From Oscillospiraceae bacterium (GTDB taxonomy: Bacteria; Bacillota; Clostridia; Oscillospirales; Ruminococcaceae): DNA of 46,591 bases. The translations under genes and the position numbers were made by a program. The notes under the pieces are model-generated. The model did not search any database, was not told the origin of the DNA, and was given only the letters and a program-made list of their open reading frames with translations. Below, piece after piece: positions 1 through 7,280 of the stretch (position 1 is its first letter; each line of letters starts with the position of its first letter). Location: assembly GCA_028689635.1 (NCBI GenBank), contig JAQVCU010000009.1, forward strand, positions 1-46,591. The letters run 5' to 3'.

Positions 1-123
1 ATTAACATGACTGGTAACAGCTACCGTTTAGCTCACCACCAGTCCATTACCGGCTAAAAAACTGGCGCTGAAAAAGTGTGCATTTGCTGGCGAAAAAGTG
101 TGCACTTTACTTGACTGCTTACA
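1..123 (-). mobile_element. Probable IS21-like insertion sequence terminus (partial)
   Basis: Family-like GntR coding sequence stops at codon 72, and the next base read on the minus strand begins TGTAAGCAG, the TG start typical of IS21-family ends. Two copies of the 13-mer GAAAAAGTGTGCA lie at 70-82 and 92-104 (plus-strand reading), 22 bp apart. Repeated short motifs near the tip are a known feature of IS21-family termini. Only the tip is in the window, so no transposase can be seen. The family assignment is inference from tip layout; the abrupt end of gene similarity is seen directly. Confidence 0.4.
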
Positions 124-336
124 GCCCTTCCCGCGGATGATCTCCAGCAGGCCGCGCTCCGCCAGCAGGGCCACGGCCTTGTGCACCGTCATGATGCTGA
201 CCTGGTAGGTCGCGGCCAGCTCCGCCTCCGAGGGGATCTTGGAGCCGGAGGGGTAAGCGAATTGGATGTCCTCCCAGAGCTGGAGGGAGAGCTGCTTATA
301 TAGAGGAAGAGAAGAACCTGTTTTAAGCTGTTTCAT
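28..336 (-). pseudogene. GntR-family transcriptional regulator, truncated after the DNA-binding domain
   Basis: Residues 1-71 are a clear GntR winged helix-turn-helix: PLYKQLSLQLWEDI, then GSKIPSEAELAATYQVSIMTV, ending in the wing GLLEIIRGKG. A GntR protein normally continues for about 160 more residues with an effector domain. Here the frame runs into IS-like sequence and stops after 102 codons. The start ATG (334-336) has a strong GGAAAGGAGG site. The gene diverges from the transporter operon, the usual place for its local regulator, and in B. subtilis frlR (GntR) regulates the equivalent set. A protein with the DNA-binding domain but no effector or dimerisation domain is probably inactive or deregulated. 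Confidence 0.62.
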
Positions 337-777
337 AGCGGCCTCCTTTCCATCGATGCAAAATCAGGCTTTCGGCGAACTGTCCGCGGTCCGGCACAAT
401 ACAATATAAGACAACTGCTTTGTTAATTTTAGGGTAACGGCTTTGCAAAAAAAAGTCAATTGGGCAGATATTCCAAAAAAAGCCCTTATCCATGGGCAAA
501 GCGCCGAAGGACGCTTAAAATCCGGCGGCGGAAAAGGAAAAACATGGAGGATTTTCACAAAGACCGGATGGGGCTTTCGGTCAGGTTGAACGAGAGGATG
601 CTTGTTGTGCAAGATGCCGAAGAATCCAGTAAAAAAGCGGCTTCGCGGGCATGTGGCAAAAATCCACAAAGGGGAAAAGCAGGGCAAAAGGACATGAATT
701 ACACAAAAGAAATTGGATGTTTTGTGCTTTTTATGGACGAAAGCAACTAAAAAATTAAAAAAATTTGTGAAAAAGGG
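337..777. other. Long intergenic region between gntR and the transporter promoter
   Basis: I see no convincing gene here. An open frame at 460-750 has no ribosome site and a basic, low-complexity product. The sequence CACAAAGAC followed by YGG occurs at 556-564 and again at 832-840 beyond the promoter, which could be a repeated protein-binding site. No clear minus-strand promoter for the GntR gene was found. Confidence 0.4.
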
Positions 778-830
778 TTGCAAACTTGTAATATGACGTG
801 CTATAATGGCAACACGGTGATTCACAAATT
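762..830. promoter_or_regulatory. Inverted repeat bracketing the transporter promoter (candidate operator pair)
   Basis: AATTTGTGA at 762-770 is the exact reverse complement of TCACAAATT at 822-830. The half-sites lie about 60 bp apart and symmetrically enclose the -35 and -10 elements. This geometry suits a regulator that loops across the promoter. No known consensus is claimed. Confidence 0.35.
778..807 (+). promoter_or_regulatory. Sigma-A promoter of the sugar ABC transporter operon
   Basis: TTGCAA (778-783), an 18-bp spacer and TATAAT (802-807). Transcription should start near 814, giving a leader of about 170 nt before the binding-protein gene. The leader contains a perfect 8-bp hairpin, TTCCGGCG (913-920) with CGCCGGAA (934-941), shortly before the ribosome site. 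Confidence 0.65.
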
Positions 831-984
831 GCACAAAGACTGGTTCCGGTTTGTACATATATACCAGTCGCGGGATTGCCGCGGGCCGTCGGCCCCTCAC
901 TTTTGTATTGGTTTCCGGCGTTTTTGGATACGGCGCCGGAAGTCAAATAAAAAATCCAAGTGAAAACTGGAGGTAAGCAAGCAA

Positions 985-2325
985 ATGAAGAATATCAAAA
1001 GAGTACTGGCTGTTCTGTTGGTCATGTGCATGGCGGTTGGCCTGATGGCCGGCTGCGGTGACACGGCAGCTCCTTCCGGCAACACCGGCGGCACATCCGG
1101 CAGCGGCGACAATTCTGCCCCGGCCAGCGACGGCCCCATCAACATGAAGCTGTTCCACAAATTCCCGGCGATTGGCAAAGGCCTGGACTACTTCGAGGGT
1201 TTGGCGGATGACTTTATGTCCAAGAACCCCAATGTCAAGATCACCATTGAAGCTGTTTCCGATGAGGAAGCGAAATCCAAGCTCCGCGTTATGATGGGTG
1301 CTGATTCCCAGCCCGACGTATACTTCTCTTGGTGCGGCGAGTTCTGCTACAAATTTGCCCGCGCTGGACAGGCTTACGACATGACCGATTACTTCAATGC
1401 CGACGCCGAGTGGAAAGATTCCTTCATGCCCTCTACTCTGGATTCCTGCACCCTGGGCGGCAAACTGTATGGTATCCCCTTCCGTCTGATCGGCAAGACC
1501 TTTGTTTACAACAAAGCTCTGTTCGAGCAGTACAATGCCAAAGTTCCTACCACCTGGGCGGAACTGATAGATCTCTGCCAGATGTTCAAAGACGCCGGCA
1601 TGGAGCCCATCGCTTTTGGTAACCTGTATCCTTGGGCTGGCTGCCACTACATCACCGGTTTCAACGCTGGCTGCGTTCCCGCTGATGTAAGACAAAAAGA
1701 CTACAACTACGCTACCGGCGAGTTCACTGATCCCGGTTATGTCACCGCTCTGAACTACTTCAAAGAGCTGAGCGACAAGGGCTTCTTCAACAACGGCTAC
1801 AACTCCATGATCCACGACGTTGCTTCCGAGAACTTCAAACTCGGCAAGAACCCCCTGTTCTACTGCGAGACCGGTGAATACGGCGGCCTGATCGATCAGG
1901 GTATGGAAATCGGCGTGTTCCCGATGCCCGAGCTGGACGAAGCTGGCGACAAGAACTACATCGTTGGCGCTCCTGACTGCTTCATGATCTCCTCCAAATC
2001 CAATTGTCCTGAGACCGGTATGGAATTCCTCAAACTCCTCACCTCCAAAGAGTGGATGGAGAAGATGATCACCGATCTGGACTACCCTGTACCGGTCAAA
2101 GGCGTTCTGACTGCTGAAAATGCCAACGCTCCTCTGGTCGAGGCTATGCAGTATGTCGAAGGCGCTAACAAGCTGATCAACTGGCTGGACACCGACGTTC
2201 ATACCAAAGTTTCTGACGCTTATCTGCCCGCTATCCAGGAAATGCTCAATGGCACCCTGACCCCCGAGCAGGTTATGGCGAAAGTTCAGGAGACCGCTCA
2301 GATCGTTAAGACTGAAGAGGCATAA
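985..2325 (+). CDS. Sugar ABC transporter, substrate-binding lipoprotein (FrlO-like)
   Basis: This 446-residue extracellular solute-binding protein of the carbohydrate (MalE/UgpB) type captures substrate outside the membrane and delivers it to the two permeases that follow. A lipoprotein signal is visible: basic MKNIKR, a hydrophobic run, and the lipobox LMAGC with Cys near residue 24, then a Ser/Gly/Ala linker. GGAGG precedes the ATG. Codon choice (AAA, GCT, CGT, GTT) resembles the ribosomal protein genes further along, which suggests high expression. Substrate is inferred from context: the FrlB-like and FrlD-like enzymes suggest fructoselysine or another Amadori compound, as for B. subtilis FrlO. 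A plain sugar substrate remains possible. Confidence 0.8.
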   Translation: MKNIKRVLAVLLVMCMAVGLMAGCGDTAAPSGNTGGTSGSGDNSAPASDGPINMKLFHKFPAIGKGLDYFEGLADDFMSKNPNVKITIEAVSDEEAKSKLRVMMGADSQPDVYFSWCGEFCYKFARAGQAYDMTDYFNADAEWKDSFMPSTLDSCTLGGKLYGIPFRLIGKTFVYNKALFEQYNAKVPTTWAELIDLCQMFKDAGMEPIAFGNLYPWAGCHYITGFNAGCVPADVRQKDYNYATGEFTDPGYVTALNYFKELSDKGFFNNGYNSMIHDVASENFKLGKNPLFYCETGEYGGLIDQGMEIGVFPMPELDEAGDKNYIVGAPDCFMISSKSNCPETGMEFLKLLTSKEWMEKMITDLDYPVPVKGVLTAENANAPLVEAMQYVEGANKLINWLDTDVHTKVSDAYLPAIQEMLNGTLTPEQVMAKVQETAQIVKTEEA

Positions 2326-2382
2326 TCCTGAAGCATATCCCTTTGATTTTTGTAATGTTCCCATAGCGATTGCTTAGTAGAT

Positions 2383-2412
2383 GGGGGAGGGGAAGACTTT
2401 CCCCTCCCCTTT
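2383..2412 (+). terminator. Intercistronic attenuator hairpin between binding protein and permease
   Basis: GGGGAGGGGAAG and CTTTCCCCTCCCC form a near-perfect G-C stem followed by TTTT. It lies between the binding-protein stop and the permease ribosome site. Partial termination or 3'-end protection here would make binding protein in excess over permease, a common design in binding-protein-dependent operons. Its position also argues against starting the permease at 2381. Confidence 0.65.
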
Positions 2413-2437
2413 TACTATGGATATTGGAGGAGTTTCT

Positions 2438-3319
2438 GTGAAAGTATATAGAGATAAAAGAATTATTATCCTCTACCTACTCCCGGTGTTGCTTTTGATG
2501 GGGCTGTTTGTGTATTATCCTCTGATTCAGAGTTTCTTTTTCAGCTTCTACAAATGGGCATCGTTCTCTCCGGTGAAAGAATGGGTAGGCTTATACAACT
2601 ACAAATTGATTTTTTCTGATCCTGTTATCTGGGGCATCCTAAAAAACAACTTCCTGTATGCATTCTGGTCTACGATTTTCCAAGCTGGTCTGGGCCTTGT
2701 GTTCGCGGCCTGTCTGGAAGAGAAATTCATGAGAAAATCTCAGCCCTTTTTCCGGACTGTTCTTTTTACCCCTTCTCTGATCGCCATGTCGGTTATTGCG
2801 CTGCTGTGGCAGTTCATGTACGACCCGAACATCGGTATGATCAACGAAGCGATCCGCGCCATTGGCTTCCCCAACTTTAACGAGCAGTGGCTGGGTTCTT
2901 CCCAAATGGCTATCTACTGCTGTATCATCGTTTCCCAGTGGCAGTATATCGGCTACTGCATGATGCTGGATCTGGTTGGTATCCAGAAGATCGACGGCGA
3001 GCTCTTTGAAGCCGCCACCATCGATGGCGCCACCCGGCCCCAGGTGTTCCGTTATATTACCTTCCCCCTGATGAAGGAATCTCTGCTGGTTACCACCGTC
3101 GTCACCATCCTGGGCTCCATCAAGGTGTTCACCGAGGTTTACGTTATGACCGTCGGCGGCCCCGGCCGTTCCAGTGAGGTGTTGGCTACCGCTATGTACC
3201 GTGCAGCCTTTAAGAACGATGAGATGGGCGTTGCCTGCGCCTATGCGATCATCATCTTTATTTTCACCTTTATCTGCGCGGCAATTCAGTTGAAGATTTC
3301 CCGTACGGGTGAAGATTAA
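2438..3319 (+). CDS. Sugar ABC transporter permease, MalF type (FrlN-like)
   Basis: This 293-residue inner-membrane permease pairs with the next gene to form the translocation channel. About six hydrophobic segments are visible, the first being IIILYLLPVLLLMGLFVYYP. The EAA coupling loop is recognisable (EAATIDGATRPQVFRYITFPLM). I place the start at GTG 2438 because GGAGGA (2426-2431) is ideally spaced; the upstream ATG at 2381 would make the attenuator hairpin coding. No ATPase gene is nearby, so a shared MsmX/MsmK-type ATPase encoded elsewhere is likely, as for B. subtilis frl. Confidence 0.85.
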   Translation: MKVYRDKRIIILYLLPVLLLMGLFVYYPLIQSFFFSFYKWASFSPVKEWVGLYNYKLIFSDPVIWGILKNNFLYAFWSTIFQAGLGLVFAACLEEKFMRKSQPFFRTVLFTPSLIAMSVIALLWQFMYDPNIGMINEAIRAIGFPNFNEQWLGSSQMAIYCCIIVSQWQYIGYCMMLDLVGIQKIDGELFEAATIDGATRPQVFRYITFPLMKESLLVTTVVTILGSIKVFTEVYVMTVGGPGRSSEVLATAMYRAAFKNDEMGVACAYAIIIFIFTFICAAIQLKISRTGED

Positions 3320-3335
3320 GAGAGGTGTGCCGAGA

Positions 3336-4172
3336 ATGATTGCTAAAAAGATTGGTTCTAATATTTGGAAGATCTTTATTTTCCTGATGTTTTCTCTCTA
3401 CGCCTTTTCGATTCTTTATCCTCTGGCGTGGATGGTTATTTCCAGCTTAAAAACAAACTCCGAGTTCTTTACCTCCCCCTGGGGAATTCCCGCAGCCCCG
3501 CAGTGGAAACACTACTATGAAGCTGTCAAGTTCGGTGTGGCGGATTATTTCTTCAACAGTGTATTTGTCACAATCTGCACAGTTATTTTTTCCGTACTGT
3601 TCTCCGCCATGGCCTCCTATATTGTCAGCCGGTTTGATTTTAAACTGAAAAATGCGGCGTTTATCTTTATCCTGGGCGGCCTGATGATCTCCCCGGAGGT
3701 TACGCTAGTTTCTCTGTTCAAACTGCTGCAGAGCCTGCACATTTACAATACGCTCTGGGCCCTGATCGTTCCTTACACCGCGTTCCGTATTCCTTTCACC
3801 ACTTTCCTGATGCGCTCCTACATGCTGTCCATCCCGAAAGCCATGGAGGAATCCGCCTACATCGACGGCTGCTCCACCTTTAAGGTGTTCACCCGTATCA
3901 TCCTGCCGGTGTGCAAACCTATCGTTGCTTCTGCTGCGCTGCTCTCTGCCATGACTGCATGGAATGAGTTCATGTTCGCCCTGGTATTCATCGAGAGCAA
4001 CAAGTACAAGACGATCCCGATCGGACTTACCAACCTGAAAGGCCAGTATGGCACCAACTATCCCCGTCTGATGGCCGCCCTGGTTGTCTGCGCCTCGGTC
4101 ATGATCATTCTGTTCCTGTGCTTCCAGAAATCTTTCGTACGCGGTCTTACCGCCGGTAGTGTCAAGGGCTAA
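3336..4172 (+). CDS. Sugar ABC transporter permease, MalG type (FrlM-like)
   Basis: This 278-residue partner permease has six probable membrane segments and the EAA motif near the ATPase interface (MEESAYIDGCSTFKVFTRIILP). It ends in a MalG-like tail (QKSFVRGLTAGSVKG). The start chosen is ATG 3336 with AGAGGTG eight bases upstream; an in-frame start at 3309 overlaps the upstream gene and lacks a ribosome site. It is translated 16 bases after the preceding permease, so the two are co-expressed. Codon use matches its highly expressed neighbours. Confidence 0.85.
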   Translation: MIAKKIGSNIWKIFIFLMFSLYAFSILYPLAWMVISSLKTNSEFFTSPWGIPAAPQWKHYYEAVKFGVADYFFNSVFVTICTVIFSVLFSAMASYIVSRFDFKLKNAAFIFILGGLMISPEVTLVSLFKLLQSLHIYNTLWALIVPYTAFRIPFTTFLMRSYMLSIPKAMEESAYIDGCSTFKVFTRIILPVCKPIVASAALLSAMTAWNEFMFALVFIESNKYKTIPIGLTNLKGQYGTNYPRLMAALVVCASVMIILFLCFQKSFVRGLTAGSVKG

Positions 4173-4216
4173 TACATATTAGCATACAATGATGCACGAA
4201 TTGGCTGTTTTGATCT

Positions 4217-4262
4217 TTTGTCCGGACAAATGCTTGACTTTTGCCCGGGCAGAGATTAGAAT
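4217..4262 (+). promoter_or_regulatory. Internal promoter with upstream palindrome for the SIS-domain deglycase gene
   Basis: TTGACT (4234-4239), a 17-bp spacer and TAGAAT (4257-4262) form a good sigma-A promoter. The perfect 14-bp palindrome TTTGTCCGGACAAA (4217-4230) ends three bases before the -35, and a second palindrome, GCCCGGGC (4243-4250), lies in the spacer. This suggests a regulator controlling the enzyme separately from, or in addition to, the transporter. Confidence 0.55.
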
Positions 4263-4306
4263 AAGCCCTGGATGAAAAATTTATTTCTGTAGGGAGGAAT
4301 TATCCA

Positions 4307-5299
4307 ATGGAAAAGACCAGAGAAGAATACAGCAAAGTAATTAACGACGGCGCTGCTCAGAGAGCTGCTGTTGAGGCTGCTGTTAAAGCGATCTATGGCA
4401 AAGGCTGCAAAAATATTTTCCTGGTAGGCTGCGGCGGTTCTCTCGCTGTTATGTCCCCCATGAGATATTTTGTAGAGAAATACTCCGAGCTGCCGGTTTA
4501 TGAGTTCAACTCCAACGAGTTCGTTCACATGAAACCCAGACAGTTCTGCAATGAGTCCATGTTCATCACCTCTTCCTATACTGGCACCACTCCTGAGACC
4601 GTTGCTGCTGCCAAGTATGCCAAAGAGTGCGGCGCTCACATCATTGCTTTCACCGGCAATCTGGAGTCTCCTCTGGCTCAGACTGCTGATTATTCCTTCT
4701 CCTGCGGCTCTAAGCTGATCATCATGTATCAGATCATCTTCTGCATGCTGCATCTCCACGGAGACTTCCCCGAGTACGAGAAAATGCAGGCTATCCTGGG
4801 CAACATCGCCAACGAGATGTACGACGCCAAGCTGGCTGCCGAGCCCAAGGCCAAAGAGTTTGCCGCTACTTACAAAGATGAGAAATTCTTCTTTGTTACC
4901 GGTTCTGGCGCTGGCTACGGCGAGTGCTACACCTACGGCAACTGCATCCTCGAGGAAATGCAGTGGATCTATGCTCATCCTGTACATGCTGGCGAGTTCT
5001 TCCACGGCGCTTTCGAGATGCTGACTGAAGAGAGCCCCATCATCGTTCTGCAGGGCGAGGATTCCACCAGACCTCTGTCTGACCGTGTCCTGGCGTTTGC
5101 CAAGCGATACACCAAGAAGATCATCCACGTTGACACTGCTGAGTATGCTTCCAAAATGCCCAGCGTCACCGGTATCTTCCGTGAAGTGTTCACTCCCTTC
5201 ATGCTGACCGAGATCCTGGCTGTGTACTCCTACGAGCTGTCTGTGATCAGAAATCACCCGCTGTCCACCAGACGTTATATGTTCAAAGTCGAGTATTAA
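4307..5299 (+). CDS. frlB: SIS-domain sugar-phosphate deglycase/isomerase, FrlB-like
   Basis: This 330-residue protein has two SIS (sugar isomerase) domains. The first carries VGCGGSLAVM near residue 41 and SSYTGTTPET near residue 89. The second has the catalytic-region motif HAGEFFHGAFE near residue 227, and the protein ends RRYMFKVEY, close to the E. coli FrlB ending RRYYGGLVEY. FrlB hydrolyses fructoselysine 6-phosphate to glucose 6-phosphate and lysine. The adjoining transporter and the FrlD-like kinase downstream support this role. The substrate could instead be another glycated amino acid or an amino-sugar phosphate. GGGAGG precedes the ATG, and codon use indicates high expression. Confidence 0.7.
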   Translation: MEKTREEYSKVINDGAAQRAAVEAAVKAIYGKGCKNIFLVGCGGSLAVMSPMRYFVEKYSELPVYEFNSNEFVHMKPRQFCNESMFITSSYTGTTPETVAAAKYAKECGAHIIAFTGNLESPLAQTADYSFSCGSKLIIMYQIIFCMLHLHGDFPEYEKMQAILGNIANEMYDAKLAAEPKAKEFAATYKDEKFFFVTGSGAGYGECYTYGNCILEEMQWIYAHPVHAGEFFHGAFEMLTEESPIIVLQGEDSTRPLSDRVLAFAKRYTKKIIHVDTAEYASKMPSVTGIFREVFTPFMLTEILAVYSYELSVIRNHPLSTRRYMFKVEY

Positions 5300-5315
5300 T
5301 TTCGATTTGTACATC

Positions 5316-5350
5316 AAAAAGGCCTCCGCCAACCGGCGGAGGCCTTTTTT
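5316..5350 (+). terminator. Strong terminator after frlB
   Basis: The stem AAGGCCTCCGCC / GGCGGAGGCCTT closes a short AACC loop and is followed by a run of T. It also carries A residues on the 5' side, so it may work in both directions and end the minus-strand gene run as well. The sequence from here to 5598 shows no gene. Confidence 0.85.
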
Positions 5351-5598
5351 GTGCTTGCCATTGGGGGGGGAGCCGGAAATCGGAGTACGATCTGGCTGCA
5401 GGCGGCTGCGGCGGCAGAGGCTCCCACTTTGGCCTGAGGGCGGGGGATATCGCTTTGGCTGTGGAGGATGGGCCCTGTCGGCGGCCCGGAAAGACCCCTT
5501 CCAAGCGCGGCAGCCGATCGGACGCTGCAAATTGGATCAAACCACGCGTGGAAGACAAAAAAAGACGTATGCAGATGTACGAACAAATAAGCCAAATA

Positions 5599-6090
5599 TC
5601 ATTCCAGCGTGTACTGAGCCAAAGACCAGTCCAAAGCAGATTCCATATGGCGGACAAGGTCAGAGAGCCCATCCAGATCCTCCTGGGAAAAGCGGCTTGG
5701 AAGAGGGCTGTCCAGATCCAGCACCGCAATAACGCGGCCCTGAGAGCGGATCGGGATCACAAGTTCGGAACAGGAGGCGCAGTCGCAGGCGATGTGGCCG
5801 GGGAAGGCGTGGACATCCGGCACCAGCTGCGGCAGCCCGGAGGAGGCCGCGGCGCCGCAGACCCCGCGGTTTAAGGCGATGTGGACACAGGCGGGTTTCC
5901 CCTGAAAAGGGCCCAGCAGCAGCTCGCCCCGATGCATCAAATAGAAGCCGGCCCAATTGAGGCTTTCCATCGATTGGCTGATAAGGGCAGAAAGGTTGGC
6001 CATGGCGGCAAGAGGATGGTCCTCGCCCTCCAACAGGGCTTTGGCCTGGGCCTGCAAAAGCGGATAATCGGTAGAGAAATGCGTTGACAC
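5599..6090 (-). CDS. msrC: Free methionine-R-sulfoxide reductase (GAF domain)
   Basis: This 163-residue single-GAF-domain protein reduces free L-methionine-R-sulfoxide in the cytoplasm, using thioredoxin. The family signature is complete: NWAGFYL, GPFQGKPACVHI, RGVCG, and DVHAFPGHIACD followed by SELVIPI. All three family cysteines (in PACV, GVCG and HIACD) are present, so it should be active. Length matches E. coli MsrC/YebR. Translation starts at GTG 6090 with GGAAAGGA nine bases upstream. It is downstream of the ECF transporter gene on the same strand, with a hairpin between them. Confidence 0.88.
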   Translation of the reverse strand: MSTHFSTDYPLLQAQAKALLEGEDHPLAAMANLSALISQSMESLNWAGFYLMHRGELLLGPFQGKPACVHIALNRGVCGAAASSGLPQLVPDVHAFPGHIACDCASCSELVIPIRSQGRVIAVLDLDSPLPSRFSQEDLDGLSDLVRHMESALDWSLAQYTLE

Positions 6091-6138
6091 AACACAACAT
6101 CCTTTCCAATTGGAGAAAATGGCGGAAGGAAAACAGAG

Positions 6139-6169
6139 CGGCCCCGGAGGACATAGGCCTTCCGGGGTC
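6139..6169 (-). terminator. Hairpin between the ECF S-component gene and msrC
   Basis: GGCCCCGGAGG and CCTTCCGGGGTC pair around a short loop just after the ECF gene stop. The T run on the minus strand is weak, so this may be a partial terminator or processing site. Confidence 0.45.
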
Positions 6170-6176
6170 GCGCGGT

Positions 6177-6875
6177 TTATTTTTCGGCGGCTGGAGAGGT
6201 ATCGTAGGTTTTTGGCTGTAGGGCCAGCTCCCGCCCGATGGCGGTGTGCATCAGCGCGGCTTTGATCGGTGGGAACAGCAGGCTGGCACAGACGACGGCG
6301 ATGACGGCGTTGATGAGGGAAACGCCCCCCTTAGAAAGGGTGGTGGCCCAGACGGCGTCGGCAGGATAGGGCAGCCCTTGATCGTTAAGGGAGAAGAAGG
6401 ACAGCGTAACGGCGGTTTTGGCCATGTAGAGGACAACATAGGTGAGGGAACCGGCGATGGCGCCCATCATGTTGTAAATGCGCGGGCTGCGAAAACGCAT
6501 CATGCGGGCAGTCACAACGCCCTCCAGGGAGACGATATCGCCAACATGGGAAGGTTTGAGCTTATAGGCCAGCTGCGCCACAAGGCCGGTGACAAAGGCG
6601 AGCATGAATTTGGTCACCAGGGTAATGGGGGCCTCGGCTGCATATTCGGAGAAAAGATCGAAGAAAAACGCGCCGATACCGGCGGAAAGGCCGCCGCCGA
6701 TGGGGCCCAGGGTAAGGCCGGAGAGCACGCAGAAGATGTTGCCAAAATGTACCCGGCTGGTGCCGATGGGGGTGGGGATCTTGATGGAAAAGTAATTGCT
6801 GACAAAGCAGAAAGCCGCCATGACGCCGATCACGACCAGGGCCTTGACATTCAGCTTTTTAAAATTGATGCCCAT
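6177..6875 (-). CDS. ECF transporter S component (substrate unknown)
   Basis: This 232-residue membrane protein resembles the substrate-capturing (S) subunit of energy-coupling-factor vitamin transporters. It has five to six hydrophobic segments, starting with ALVVIGVMAAFCFVSNYF. The segment RVHFGNIFCVLSGLTLGPIGGGLSAGIG is typical of one group of these proteins. The ATPases and T component are not in the window, so it would be a group II transporter sharing a general module. The substrate cannot be told from sequence; vitamins such as folate or pantothenate are usual. An AGGAGG site precedes the ATG at 6875. Confidence 0.75.
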   Translation of the reverse strand: MGINFKKLNVKALVVIGVMAAFCFVSNYFSIKIPTPIGTSRVHFGNIFCVLSGLTLGPIGGGLSAGIGAFFFDLFSEYAAEAPITLVTKFMLAFVTGLVAQLAYKLKPSHVGDIVSLEGVVTARMMRFRSPRIYNMMGAIAGSLTYVVLYMAKTAVTLSFFSLNDQGLPYPADAVWATTLSKGGVSLINAVIAVVCASLLFPPIKAALMHTAIGRELALQPKTYDTSPAAEK

Positions 6876-6893
6876 GATGGAACCTCCTTATAC

Positions 6894-6951
6894 GGGAAAA
6901 CCGTTTTCCCTTTCTGCCATGATTATATCGCGGGACGGCGCCCGATGACAA
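6894..6951 (-). promoter_or_regulatory. Promoter and palindromic leader of the ECF S-component gene
   Basis: On the minus strand, TTGTCA (6951-6946), an 18-bp spacer and TATAAT (6927-6922). Downstream of the -10, the 17-bp inverted repeat GGGAAAACGGTTTTCCC (6910-6894, 8-1-8) covers the start of the transcript and ends about six bases before the AGGAGG site. It could be an operator or an RNA hairpin that occludes the ribosome site. Confidence 0.55.
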
Positions 6952-7180
6952 ACCCGGCGCTGCGGCGGGCCCCAAAAAGGAAAACGGGCAATTTGTTGTC
7001 CAACGCGATGTGGAGAGCCCGGGTTTTTGGCAAAAACGACAGCCGAAAAAAGGGGAAAGGAGCCGCTTAAAAACGCGATGGGCAGAGCGCACAAAATCAC
7101 AAGAGCAATAGCAGCGTCATTTGTGAAAAAGGTAAAATCAAAAAGAAATGTTTAGGAAATGCGGAAGTGGCAAAACCCTG
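6952..7180. other. Intergenic space between divergent ECF and ptsI promoters
   Basis: No gene or conserved element is recognised. Short frames on both strands lack ribosome sites. Confidence 0.4.
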
Positions 7181-7209
7181 TTGCAGACAGCGGAAAGAGC
7201 CGGTATAAT
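7181..7209 (+). promoter_or_regulatory. Sigma-A promoter of ptsI
   Basis: TTGCAG (7181-7186), a 17-bp spacer and TATAAT (7204-7209). Transcription should start near 7216, giving a leader of about 65 nt before the ATG. Confidence 0.65.
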
Positions 7210-7280
7210 GAAAGAACGAAAAGAGTTTCCCCTAAATTTCCCGCCGAATGCGGACAGAAATTTGTTGGGAGGAAATACGG

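Noticed and set aside
460-750. 96-codon plus-strand frame
   Set aside because: No ribosome site, highly basic low-complexity product, and it overlaps the likely regulatory region of the transporter operon.
943-2364. Long minus-strand frame opposite the binding-protein gene
   Set aside because: It is antisense to a clear lipoprotein gene; its apparent protein has no recognisable family and results from codon pattern.
5351-5598. Small gene between frlB and msrC
   Set aside because: Short frames on both strands overlap each other and lack ribosome sites or family similarity.
6246-7070. Plus-strand frame over the ECF S-component gene
   Set aside because: Gly/His/Asp-rich shadow of the real minus-strand gene; no ribosome site.
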